Part shown: one piece after another, positions 1 to 7,430 of the stretch
Layout: every line of letters begins with the position of its first letter
Position numbering within the stretch: position 1 is the first letter of the stretch
Assembly: GCA_023665425.1 (NCBI GenBank)
Contig: JAMPDX010000001.1
Location: 519,558-583,557, forward strand
DNA from: Muribaculaceae bacterium
GTDB taxonomy: Bacteria > Bacteroidota > Bacteroidia > Bacteroidales > Muribaculaceae
Reading direction: 5' to 3'
DNA: 64,000 bases
The notes under the pieces: generated by a model
What the model was told of the DNA's origin: nothing
The model's input: only the letters and a program-made list of their open reading frames with translations
Database searches by the model: none
Translations under genes and position numbers: made by a program

Positions 1-708
1 GCCCAAGAATCCCATGATGAGTGCGCCTAACGCGTGGAGGAATGTATCTCTCTTAGAGGTCTGTGGCATTACCTGTTGTGAGCTCAGTACTTCACCAATA
101 TTGGCAACCGTTACCGGACGTCCCTGCTGCTCCAGTATCTTCTCCGGTGTGTCGGCAATAGGGGTACACGCCCAAAAGATGCAGTAAGCCAGAAACATGG
201 GGAAGAAACCTACGCAAAATGATACCAACACCACTATGAGTCTCAGGGCTGTGGAGCTCAGCCCGAAGCGAATAGCCAACCCACCGATGACACCGCCCAA
301 CACCTTATCTGTCTGCGAGCGGAAATACTTGCGCTGCACCGGAATATAAGCCGGAGGAGGGCAGAATGTGTTTGCATTGTTATCCGGGTTATCAATCTTC
401 GGGGGAGCCGCTTGCTCATTCTCCTCAGAGACTTGCTCCTCATTGCTCTCAGCTGCTATCTCATTGGCGTTGCCGATGGTGGTTATCACCTCGTTGGCGT
501 CAGCAATGGTGAAGACTATCTTGCCCTCGTCAACCTTCTCCTGAAACAGGTCGCTGATACGAGCCTCTATATCGTTGACTATCTCCTCCCCGTCGGCACC
601 TTTAAAAACATAAGATAGGCTGTCCAGGTAATCAAGCAAAAGAGCATAAGCATCCTCCTCTACTTGAAAGAGGCGCCCTGAAATGCTTAGTGTGAATGTT
701 TTTTTCAT
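1..708 (-). CDS. PspC-domain membrane protein (3' end outside window)
   Basis: The reading frame is open from an ATG at 706-708 to the window edge, giving 236 codons without a stop, so the C-terminus is missing. The first ~80 residues form an acidic soluble domain (starts MKKTFTLSISGRLFQVEE). A proline-rich linker follows, then a PspC-like segment around residues 120-190 (motif DKVLGGVIGGLAIRFGLSS) with a hydrophobic helix, and a second hydrophobic stretch near the edge. PspC-family proteins act in envelope-stress responses at the inner membrane, and this architecture is common in Bacteroidota. The gene lies 4 bp downstream of a PadR regulator on the same strand, so the two form one transcription unit. 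The domain assignment is from recognition; the envelope-stress role is inferred from the family. Confidence 0.8.
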   Translation of the reverse strand, partial: MKKTFTLSISGRLFQVEEDAYALLLDYLDSLSYVFKGADGEEIVNDIEARISDLFQEKVDEGKIVFTIADANEVITTIGNANEIAAESNEEQVSEENEQAAPPKIDNPDNNANTFCPPPAYIPVQRKYFRSQTDKVLGGVIGGLAIRFGLSSTALRLIVVLVSFCVGFFPMFLAYCIFWACTPIADTPEKILEQQGRPVTVANIGEVLSSQQVMPQTSKRDTFLHALGALIMGFLG

Positions 709-712
709 AAGT

Positions 713-1093
713 CTATTTGTTGTCGACGTTGTCAACGTCAGTTATTGTTTTATCCATATCGGTGTTAGAGAGTATTTCTACTGATTTAGCTATGTCGCAG
801 AAGAGTGAGCGCAGGGCATCCAGAGCAGCACATCCCACCTCGGTAAGCTCATAATACTTGCGGGGAGGGCCGGAGGTGGACTCCACCCAATTGTAAGCCA
901 ACAGGCCCGAATTTTTCATACGTGTGAGCAGTGGGTAAAGAGTACCTTCCACCACAATAAGGTTAGCCTCCTTCAGCGAAGCAATTAGTTCAGAGGCGTA
1001 TGCCGGGCGATGTTGGAGTATTAGCAACACGCAAAACTCCAAAACTCCTTTACGCATCTGCGACTTTATGTTTTCAACATTGATCTCTTTCAT
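713..1093 (-). CDS. PadR family transcriptional regulator
   Basis: This encodes about 126 residues with a PadR-type winged helix: the N-terminal helices (MRKGVLEFCVLLILQ), a recognition region (VVEGTLYPLLTRMKNSGLL) and the wing (SGPPRKYYELTEVG) are all visible. The frame can be extended six codons upstream, but the start MKEINVENIK fits PadR proteins best, so that start is used. PadR proteins are usually repressors that respond to phenolics, drugs or envelope stress. Here the gene is the first in a pair with the PspC-like protein, a common Bacteroidota arrangement in which the regulator probably controls its own operon. A close promoter match lies about 70 bp upstream. The effector is unknown. 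Confidence 0.85.
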   Translation of the reverse strand: MKEINVENIKSQMRKGVLEFCVLLILQHRPAYASELIASLKEANLIVVEGTLYPLLTRMKNSGLLAYNWVESTSGPPRKYYELTEVGCAALDALRSLFCDIAKSVEILSNTDMDKTITDVDNVDNK

Positions 1094-1164
1094 ACTTACA
1101 AAATGGAGCATTTATAAGGACAATCCAATAGGGCACCTATATGCGCCCCCCTCAAAGGATAGTG

Positions 1165-1195
1165 CAAAGTTATATAAAATCTAATACTATGCAAA
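1165..1195 (-). promoter_or_regulatory. Bacteroidota-type promoter of the padR-pspC pair
   Basis: Read on the minus strand, TTTG (1192-1195) is followed after 19 bp by TAACTTTG (1165-1172). This matches the -33 TTTG and -7 TAnnTTTG consensus of the Bacteroidota primary sigma factor with ideal spacing. Confidence 0.7.
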
Positions 1196-1312
1196 ACAAA
1201 GTACTAATATTTAACATATATTAACAATTGACTAATCCCATAATAGCACGGTGGGGAGTGTGGTATGCGCATGAGTGGGTTTTGAAAACAAGTGAGGATC
1301 TGTATGCTAGGA

Positions 1313-1825
1313 GGGTGTTGAAAAACTCATAAAATTGTGTTGGTCTCTATACTATACCAATTGAGAACCAAGTAGATAGAATTAACAAGGTAGCCGTTTC
1401 AGTTAGTTTTTCAACACCCTTCCCGCATACACATCCACGTGAGTTTTTCAACACCCCAGTACCGTAATTCGGCGGGCTACGCACGCCTCGCCATGTGCAT
1501 CTTACTACCGCGCACACCCACGGCTGACGCCGAGTGTCTACACGGTTACTATAAATCGGCGGGCTATGCGCGCCGACGGTTTTCGTCACGCAGCTGTAGT
1601 CATGTATATACATGCCGTATCCGTTAGCGGCGGCGGGGTCTCCGACCAGGACACCGACTTATAGTAACCGTGTAGACACTCGGCGTCAGCCGAGGGTGTG
1701 CGCGGTAGGGTATCGGTAGTGGCAGGCGTGCGTAGCCCGCCGACTTACTGTGGACATAGAGTCGGCCGGACATCTACCTCGGACACCCTATTCGATATAA
1801 ACATACTCGGGCGTTTTCAACACCC
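1313..1825. repeat. Nested inverted-repeat cassette between padR and tpx
   Basis: This segment fills most of a gene-free 867-bp gap. It is bounded by inverted copies of GGGTGTTGAAAAC(T) at 1313-1328 and 1813-1825, with two more copies at 1405-1419 and 1441-1456 in the same orientation as the right one. Inside, 1470-1488 is the exact reverse complement of 1724-1742 (19 of 19). 1506-1554 is the reverse complement of 1659-1707 with one mismatch in 49. The last two pairs share a centre near 1606, so a very long hairpin or cruciform is possible. Short open frames here are by-products of the GC-rich arms and resemble no protein. The right half (1648-1750) is a copy of a dispersed repeat also found at 6769-6871. 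Confidence 0.85.
1648..1750 (+). repeat. Dispersed composite repeat, copy 1
   Basis: The order is GGACACCGACTTATAGTAACC (split here as GGACACC, then GACTTATAGTAACC), a hairpin module with CGGC/GCCG at its tip, then AGGCGTGCGTAGCCC followed by GCCGACTTACTG. The same order and nearly the same spacing occur at 6769-6871. An inverted partial copy lies at 1470-1554. The 27-bp right end is identical at 1724-1750 and 6845-6871. Confidence 0.8.
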
Positions 1826-1878
1826 TCCCACGCGTATACCACTTATTTTTCTACACTCTCTTTGGCCGCATATATTAT

Positions 1879-1915
1879 CCCCGGGCATACACGGCTTAAC
1901 TGTGTTTGTCCGGGG
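1879..1915. other. GC-rich hairpin downstream of tpx
   Basis: CCCCGG (1879-1884) pairs with CCGGGG (1910-1915), with further imperfect pairing inside (about 13 of 16 positions). It lies about 45 bp beyond the tpx stop codon. There is no T-run on the minus-strand 3' side, so it may stabilise or loosely terminate tpx RNA rather than act as a canonical terminator. Confidence 0.4.
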
Positions 1916-1960
1916 TAATGTCATGAAGCAAATGGTGCCCGTAAGGACTACCGGGTTGCT

Positions 1961-2458
1961 TTATTTCAGCTTGTCGGTGGCGATAGAGTAGTCGGGCTCG
2001 TTGGTGATTTCCTGTACCAGTTCGTTGGCAAGGACGGTGCCATCGCGGTCTATTACTACCAGTGAACGGGCGTACAGACCTTTCATTGGCCCATCTGCTA
2101 TTTCCACACCATAGACCTTGCCGAAGTCGGAGCGGAAACCACTGCCGGTGGTTACATTCTTAATGCCATTGGCAGTGCAGAAGCGGGTAGCTGCAAAGGG
2201 CAGGTCCATTGATACACATATCACAACGGTGTCGGGCAGAGATGCTGCCTCCACGTTGAAGCGACGCACTGAAGCGGCGCATACATCGGTGTCCATACTC
2301 GGGAAGATATTGAGCACTACACGCTTGCCGGCATAGTCGGACAGTTTGATTTCTGACAGGTCTTGTGCTACAAGTGTAAAATCAGGGGCAGGTGTACCAA
2401 CCTCGGGGAGCGAACCGACGGTATTCATCGGATTGCCCATAAGTGTTATTTTCTCCAT
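1961..2458 (-). CDS. tpx: Thiol peroxidase (Tpx), atypical 2-Cys peroxiredoxin
   Basis: The product has 165 residues, the usual Tpx length. Tpx reduces hydrogen peroxide and alkyl hydroperoxides using thioredoxin. The peroxidatic cysteine is C60 in the motif PSMDTDVC, and the resolving cysteine is C94 (TRFC). These match the Tpx spacing of about 34 residues. The N-terminal region GTPAPDFTLVAQDL is the standard peroxiredoxin opening. No signal peptide is present, so the protein is cytoplasmic. It is transcribed in the same direction as nrdJ but is separated from it by a strong hairpin, so it is probably its own unit. It suits an anaerobe that meets oxygen transiently. Confidence 0.96.
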   Translation of the reverse strand: MEKITLMGNPMNTVGSLPEVGTPAPDFTLVAQDLSEIKLSDYAGKRVVLNIFPSMDTDVCAASVRRFNVEAASLPDTVVICVSMDLPFAATRFCTANGIKNVTTGSGFRSDFGKVYGVEIADGPMKGLYARSLVVIDRDGTVLANELVQEITNEPDYSIATDKLK

Positions 2459-2534
2459 AGTTAATTTAGATTATATTCTGTGCAAATAACGCATAAACAG
2501 ATGCAAATGTTCGCGCAGACACTCTTATATATGG

Positions 2535-2572
2535 ATATCGGGAGGAGTGACGGCAGTCACTTCTCCCGATAT
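2535..2572 (-). terminator. Hairpin terminator between nrdJ and tpx
   Basis: A 17-bp stem (2535-2551 with 2556-2572, one G-T pair) closes a GGCA tetraloop. It sits 26 bp past the nrdJ stop. The minus-strand 3' flank is only moderately U-rich, so termination strength is uncertain, but the stem is too good to be chance. Confidence 0.65.
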
Positions 2573-2597
2573 GAGTCAAATGTATGGTATTATGTCA

Positions 2598-5159
2598 TTA
2601 GCCGCACTTGGAGTAGCCGCAAGATGTGCAGATAAGGCATCCCTCCTGATATACCAGTGTCTCCTGGTTGCAGTGGGGGCACTTCTGACCGCTGGCGGTG
2701 GTGCCGTCAGGTATATACTTCTTCAGGGCACGTACTACACCATTCTTCCATGTGTTGATACTCTCGGAGTTGAGCTGCAGGCCATCCACGAGTTTGAGCA
2801 CCTGGTCAATAGGCATACCGTAGCGGAGCACACCGGAGATGAGCTTGGCATAGTTCCAATACTCGGGATTGAACTTCTCGCTCAGGCCCTCGATTGTCAC
2901 CTTATAGCCGCGCTTGTTAGTGAACTGGAAGTCATAGCGCTTGCGACCCTCCGGGTCAACATTCTTGATGATTTTACCCTTGTTCACGCTCTTGGGGCAG
3001 AAGATACCCTCATCCTCATCGGCCAGACCGGTGAAAATCTCGTAGGGCTTACCCTCATCATCCAGGCCCACGAAGGCAATCCATTTCTCCTTATTATTCT
3101 GGAAACGTACCACATCAGCTTCGAGCTCTGCAGGGCGCTTCATCACCTCCTGAGCATAGTGTATGAGGTGAGCCTCATTCTTCTTTGATGATTTTACTGT
3201 CTCCAGCACATTGTTGCGAGAACCATCGCGATATACGGTGCAACCCTTGCAGCCACATCTCCAAGCCTCTACATAGAGGTCGCCCACGAGTTCCTCTGTG
3301 ACATCGGAGGGGAGGTTGATGGTCACCGAGATTGAGTGGTCTACCCACTTCTGCACAGAGCCCTGCATACGCACCTTCTCAAGCCAGTCTACATCATTAG
3401 CAGTAGCCTTGTAGTAGGGTGAACGGGCCACAAGTGCTTCAATCTCCTCTGAGGACATATTCTTCTTAACCTCAATGCCGGCCGTCTTCATCCAGTCTAG
3501 GAATTTGTGGTGATAAACGATATACTCCTCAAATGCATCTCCCACCTCATCGATAAAGTCGATGGATGCATCCGGGTCATCATGATTGACTTTGCGGCGG
3601 CGCTTGTAGACGGGAGAGAATACCGGCTCGATGCCACTTGTGGTCTGTGTCAGGATAGATGTGCTGCCGGTGGGAGCTATTGTCAAGCAAGCGATGTTGC
3701 GGCGTCCCTGCTTCTGCATCTTCTCATACAGCTCGGGGTCAGCCTCTGCCAAACGCTTGATGAAGGGATTGTTTTTCTCGCGCTCGGCGTCATAGATGGG
3801 AAATGCACCACGCTCAGTGGCCATATCAACAGAAGCATTGTAGTAGGCAAGAGCCAGCGCCTTGTGCACCTCGGTAGAGAAGGCTGTAGCCTCCGGTGTG
3901 CCATAGCGCAGACCCAATGCAGCGAGCATATCACCCTCACCGGTAGTGCCGCAGCCGGTACGGCGACCCTTCAGAGTCTTGTTGCGTATCTTGTTCCAGA
4001 GATTGAGCTCGGTGTTCTTCACCTCATCAGTCTCCGGGTCAGTGGCTATCTTAGCTATTATCTTATCTATCTTCTCCATCTCAAGGTCGATGAGGTCATC
4101 CATCAGACGCTGAGCTTTGCCCACATGTTTGCGGAACTTCTCGAAGTTGAACTTTGCCTCCGGGGTGAACGGATTTTCCACATAGCCAAAGAGGTTGATG
4201 GCTATCAGTCGGCAGCTGTCGTATGGGCAAAGAGGTATCTCACCACAGGGATTGGTAGAGATGGTCTCAAAGCCAAGGTCGGCATAGCAGTCGGGTATGC
4301 TCTCGCTCTGTATAGTGTCCCAGAAGAGGACCCCGGGCTCAGCACTCTTCCATGCGTTGTGTACAATCTTCTTCCATAGAGCTGACGCATCAGTCTCCTT
4401 GCTATATACAGTCTCCTCTCCCTCTTTCGGCTTCACGGGGTAAGTCTGAGTGTAGGGCACACCATCCACGGCGCACTGCATGAAGTCATCATCTATGCGT
4501 ACTGATACATTGGCACCGGTCACCTTACCCTCAGCCATCTTGGCATCGATGAAGGCCTCGCTGTCGGGATGCTTGATGCTCACAGAGAGCATGAGCGCAC
4601 CGCGGCGCCCATCCTGGGCCACCTCACGGGTGGAGTTGGAATAACGCTCCATAAAGGGAACAAGGCCGGTAGAGGTGAGAGCGGAATTCTTCACCGGGCT
4701 CCCCTTGGGGCGGATATGGCTTAGGTCATGGCCCACACCACCGCGGCGCTTCATGAGCTGCACCTGCTCCTCATCTATCTTGATGATACCGCCGTATGAG
4801 TCGGGATGGCCGTCAAGACCTATTACAAAGCAGTTGGAGAGTGAGCCTACCTGCAAGTCATTGCCGATACCGGCCATGGGGCTCCCCTGAGGCACGATAT
4901 ACCTGAAGTGGTCCATCAAGTCAAAAATCTCGTCTTCACTCAGAGGGTTTGGATAATTGTTCTCAATGCGTGCGAACTCGCGGGCCAGACGACGATGCAT
5001 GTCTGTCGGGGTCTTCTCAAACAGATTGCCATAAGAGTCCTTAAGCGCATATTTGTTAGACCATACACGTGCGGCAAGCTCGTCGCCGTTGAAATACTCC
5101 ACCGAGGCATTGAATGCCTCCTCGGGAGTATAGGTCTGCTGTGTTTTCTGTTCAGCCAT
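2598..5159 (-). CDS. nrdJ: Adenosylcobalamin-dependent (class II) ribonucleotide reductase
   Basis: This 853-residue enzyme converts ribonucleotides to deoxyribonucleotides with a B12-generated radical, and so works with or without oxygen. Residues ~85-560 hold the catalytic barrel: QGSPMAGIGNDLQVGSLSNC (C110), the NPCGEIPL active-site loop (C305), GRRTGCGTTGEGDMLAALG, and the phosphate-binding IAPTGSTS segment. A TSCPD-like segment follows near residue 640 (RCGCKGCTVYRDGS). The tail has two CxxC pairs (CPHC, CTSCGYSKCG), a likely zinc/redox tail that re-reduces the active-site disulfide. The start MAEQKTQQ lies 109 bp downstream of a good promoter match. No B12 box or cobalamin riboswitch was recognised in the leader. 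Activity regulation may be through allosteric sites only. Confidence 0.95.
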   Translation of the reverse strand: MAEQKTQQTYTPEEAFNASVEYFNGDELAARVWSNKYALKDSYGNLFEKTPTDMHRRLAREFARIENNYPNPLSEDEIFDLMDHFRYIVPQGSPMAGIGNDLQVGSLSNCFVIGLDGHPDSYGGIIKIDEEQVQLMKRRGGVGHDLSHIRPKGSPVKNSALTSTGLVPFMERYSNSTREVAQDGRRGALMLSVSIKHPDSEAFIDAKMAEGKVTGANVSVRIDDDFMQCAVDGVPYTQTYPVKPKEGEETVYSKETDASALWKKIVHNAWKSAEPGVLFWDTIQSESIPDCYADLGFETISTNPCGEIPLCPYDSCRLIAINLFGYVENPFTPEAKFNFEKFRKHVGKAQRLMDDLIDLEMEKIDKIIAKIATDPETDEVKNTELNLWNKIRNKTLKGRRTGCGTTGEGDMLAALGLRYGTPEATAFSTEVHKALALAYYNASVDMATERGAFPIYDAEREKNNPFIKRLAEADPELYEKMQKQGRRNIACLTIAPTGSTSILTQTTSGIEPVFSPVYKRRRKVNHDDPDASIDFIDEVGDAFEEYIVYHHKFLDWMKTAGIEVKKNMSSEEIEALVARSPYYKATANDVDWLEKVRMQGSVQKWVDHSISVTINLPSDVTEELVGDLYVEAWRCGCKGCTVYRDGSRNNVLETVKSSKKNEAHLIHYAQEVMKRPAELEADVVRFQNNKEKWIAFVGLDDEGKPYEIFTGLADEDEGIFCPKSVNKGKIIKNVDPEGRKRYDFQFTNKRGYKVTIEGLSEKFNPEYWNYAKLISGVLRYGMPIDQVLKLVDGLQLNSESINTWKNGVVRALKKYIPDGTTASGQKCPHCNQETLVYQEGCLICTSCGYSKCG

Positions 5160-5261
5160 AGTGAGGGAGCTTAGTATTATTCTTTATTAATGTGATTATT
5201 ATGAGAAGAGGCTTGCCGGATGTTGCGACGGGTATGCCCTGTCAAAACGCGGAAAGCGTTG

Positions 5262-5293
5262 CAAAGTTCACTCTTTATTTTGAAATAAACAAA
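5262..5293 (-). promoter_or_regulatory. Probable nrdJ promoter
   Basis: On the minus strand TTTG (5290-5293) is followed after 20 bp by GAACTTTG (5262-5269), one base off the TAnnTTTG consensus. The rest of the 342-bp gap between nrdJ and the nitroreductase gene is AT-rich with no gene. Confidence 0.55.
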
Positions 5294-5432
5294 TCTTTTC
5301 AACATGTTTTCAAACACAAAATCTCGAAAGTTTCCCGTTTTGATATTTAAATGGCTTGAAAATCAAACTATTAATAATTTTGAAAATGTAAAAAGTTTTC
5401 CAAAAAGAATTTTCATTGCTTGTCTATGTCGA

Positions 5433-5440
5433 TATTTTTG
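5433..5440 (+). promoter_or_regulatory. Possible -7 box of the nitroreductase gene
   Basis: TATTTTTG matches TAnnTTTG about 60 bp upstream of the start codon. No well-spaced -33 TTTG is visible, so support is partial. Confidence 0.4.
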
Positions 5441-5501
5441 ACTAAATTCGCGAGAAAATTTAGACTCAAATTTCATTAAATTCATAACTTATTAAGAAAC
5501 A

Positions 5502-6251
5502 ATGGCTTCAAACCTCTCATACTTTAAGGAGCGCCGCACAGTACGCAATTTTCGCGATGATGCGCCGACGCCCGAACTCATAAACGAAATTCTTGAATTG
5601 GCGATGCGTGCCCCCACCACCGGAAATATGCAACTATACAGTGTGGTACTGACACGCGACCCCAAGCGCTTGGCATCCCTTCGCCCGGCACACTTCAACC
5701 AGCCTGCCTCCATGGCTCCGCTGCTCATCACCGTATGCGCAGACGTCAACCGCTTTGAGCACTGGTGCAAGGTCAGCGATGCCACACCCGAGTTCCGCAA
5801 TCTCCAGGGGCTCATCGCGGCCGTGCTTGATGCCTCACTGCTCGCCCAGCAAATCATCACCATAGCCGAAATGAAAGGTCTCGGCACCTGCTGGCTCGGC
5901 ACCACTACGTATAACGCCCCCGAAATAGCTGAAGCCCTCCACCTGCCACAAGGAGTAGTACCAGTGGGCACAATATCAATGGGCTGGCCGCAAGAAAAGC
6001 CCGAACAGTGCGAGCGCCTCCCCCTCAACGCATGGGCTTACGAGGAGCAATATCCTCAATTCACCGACGAGCAGATCAAACAGCTATATTCCGCCAAAGA
6101 TGACTTTGCGCCCAACCGACCCTTCATCGAAGCGAATGGCAAACAAACCCTGGCCCAAGTCTTCACCGACGTCCGATACCCGGCAAGCACCTCGAACCCC
6201 TTCTCAGACAAATTCCTCACCTTCCTGCGCACCGCCGGCTTCAAAATTTGA
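5502..6251 (+). CDS. Nitroreductase family protein (FMN-dependent NAD(P)H oxidoreductase)
   Basis: The 249-residue product has the nitroreductase fold. The N-terminal FMN-phosphate motif is ERRTVRNFRDDAPTPELI, followed by the helix EILELAMRAPTTGNMQ that contacts the flavin. The central EMKGLGTCWLGTTTYNAPEI motif and the region VVPVGTISMGWPQE follow the NfsA/NfsB-like layout. Members reduce nitroaromatics, quinones or flavins, or take part in flavin-linked biosynthesis. The physiological substrate cannot be read from sequence. No signal peptide is present. The gene stands alone, between divergent nrdJ and the tandem repeat array 22 bp downstream, so transcripts probably run into the repeats. 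Confidence 0.88.
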   Translation: MASNLSYFKERRTVRNFRDDAPTPELINEILELAMRAPTTGNMQLYSVVLTRDPKRLASLRPAHFNQPASMAPLLITVCADVNRFEHWCKVSDATPEFRNLQGLIAAVLDASLLAQQIITIAEMKGLGTCWLGTTTYNAPEIAEALHLPQGVVPVGTISMGWPQEKPEQCERLPLNAWAYEEQYPQFTDEQIKQLYSAKDDFAPNRPFIEANGKQTLAQVFTDVRYPASTSNPFSDKFLTFLRTAGFKI

Positions 6252-6273
6252 CAAAGCCCAATTTGGTCCCCCG

Positions 6274-6802
6274 TACCGATAGGAGTGTCCGGCAGGACAC
6301 CGACTTATAGTAACCACGTAAACACGCTTTTAGTCCATCGTACCGGATAGTAGTGTTCGGCAGGACACCGACTTATAGTAACCCCGTACACATGCTTTTA
6401 GTCCATCGTACCGGATAGTAGTGTCCGGCAGGACACCGACTTATAGTAACCCCGTACACACGCTTTTAGTCCATCGTACCGGGTAGGAGTGTCCTGCAGG
6501 ACACCGACTTATAGTAACCCCGTACACATGCTTTTAGTCCATCGTACAGGATAGAAGTGTCCGGCAGGACACCGACTTATAGTAACCCCGTACACACGCT
6601 TTTAGTCCATCGTACCGGGTAGGAGTGTCCTGCAGGACACCGACTTATAGTAACCCCGTACACATGCTTTTAGTCCATCGTACAGGATAGAAGTGTCCGG
6701 CAGGACACCGACTTATAGTAACCCCGTACACACGCTTTTAGTCCATCGTACAGGATAGGAGTGTCCGGCAGGACACTGACTTATAGTAACCCCGTACACA
6801 CG
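6274..6802. repeat. Tandem array, eight copies of a 68-bp unit
   Basis: The anchor GGACAC recurs at 6295, 6363, 6431, 6499, 6567, 6635, 6703 and 6771, an exact 68-bp period. Each unit carries an imperfect 16-bp palindrome GTGTCCGGCAGGACAC, which is perfect (GTGTCCTGCAGGACAC) in units 4 and 6. It is followed by GACTTATAGTAACCCC and CTTTTAGTCCATCG. Units 4+5 (6477-6612) and 6+7 (6613-6748) are identical, so the newest expansion duplicated a 136-bp dimer. The period is not a multiple of three and no open frame runs through. The last unit merges into the composite repeat 6769-6871. There are no unique spacers, so it is not a CRISPR array. Confidence 0.95.
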
Positions 6803-6871
6803 CGGCGAAGCCGTGGGTGTGCGGGGTTGTAACAGAAATACAAAAGGCGTGCGTAGCCCGCCGACTTACTG
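6769..6871 (+). repeat. Dispersed composite repeat, copy 2
   Basis: It has the same module order as 1648-1750: GGACACTGACTTATAGTAAC, then a hairpin CCCCGTACACACGCGGC-GAA-GCCGTGGG (14 of 17 paired positions across the arms), then the 27-bp right end at 6845-6871, identical to 1724-1750. It lies at the downstream edge of the 68-bp array, whose unit is evidently an amplified left module of this element. Confidence 0.8.
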
Positions 6872-7070
6872 CTTGTAATGTTTTACAAAATAAATCGCAA
6901 AAATTAAATCAATTTTAGCATAAGTGAAGCTAATGAAACTAAAATCAATCTTATCAACCATCCCAACTAACAAATTGCAAGCCCTCATTATCACTTTTCA
7001 CCCCAATTTATAGTTTAAAAAAGATTAAAAATAAGCAAACTACGAACTCATTAACATTCTTTAACATTTC

Positions 7071-7104
7071 GGGGGGGGAAATCGGAAAATTCGATGTAAT
7101 TTTG
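7071..7104 (+). promoter_or_regulatory. Candidate fimbrial operon promoter with G8 tract
   Basis: TAATTTTG (7097-7104) matches the -7 consensus. A run of eight G (7071-7078) lies about where the -33 element should be, just after TTTC (7067-7070). If transcription starts near 7111 the leader is ~320 nt. The G-run could change length by slippage and so change element spacing, which is an inference. Confidence 0.5.
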
Positions 7105-7430
7105 CACTGCTTTTAGAGTTGGATAACATTCGAAGCCGGTAGATACATAATAGTTGACACTGTAAATATCATTGTAGTAATTGCTTTAACGAGCTGGCTA
7201 TCAGATTTCTTTTACCTATCTTCGCTGATAGTCATCATCCAAAAGAAAGGTTTATTGACATGCTTGTCTAATTATCTTTCGTACGCCAATTATTAAATGT
7301 TTTGCTGTTGATTTTAACTATAAACTTTCTATTTGTAAAATTACTGCCTGTTTCTACCTAATAAAATCTTCAACTATATAATTGCATAACATACGTATAC
7401 AAACAAACAATATAAACTAACAAATTCAAC
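7105..7430 (+). other. Long 5' leader of the fimbrial operon
   Basis: There is no gene in this stretch. It contains a hairpin, GGCTATCAG (7196-7204) with CTGATAGTC (7225-7233), and is otherwise AT-rich. Long untranslated leaders are known ahead of Bacteroidales fimbrillin genes. Any regulatory role here is inferred. Confidence 0.4.

Noticed and set aside
1347..1991. Short frames in the repeat cassette and over the tpx end
   Set aside because: They are translations of the inverted-repeat arms, with Arg/Cys-rich sequence and no family resemblance.
3507..4379. Long plus-strand frame of 290 codons opposite nrdJ
   Set aside because: It is antisense to a clearly conserved enzyme and has no recognisable motif; it follows from codon bias of nrdJ.
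5160..5501. Cobalamin riboswitch before nrdJ
   Set aside because: No B12 box or characteristic core was seen by eye; a covariance search would be needed to settle it.
5492..6028. Minus-strand frame of 178 codons opposite the nitroreductase gene
   Set aside because: Low-complexity Ser/Arg-rich translation antisense to a conserved gene.
6274..6802. Possible CRISPR array
   Set aside because: The 68-bp units are near-identical along their whole length with no unique spacers, and no cas genes are nearby.
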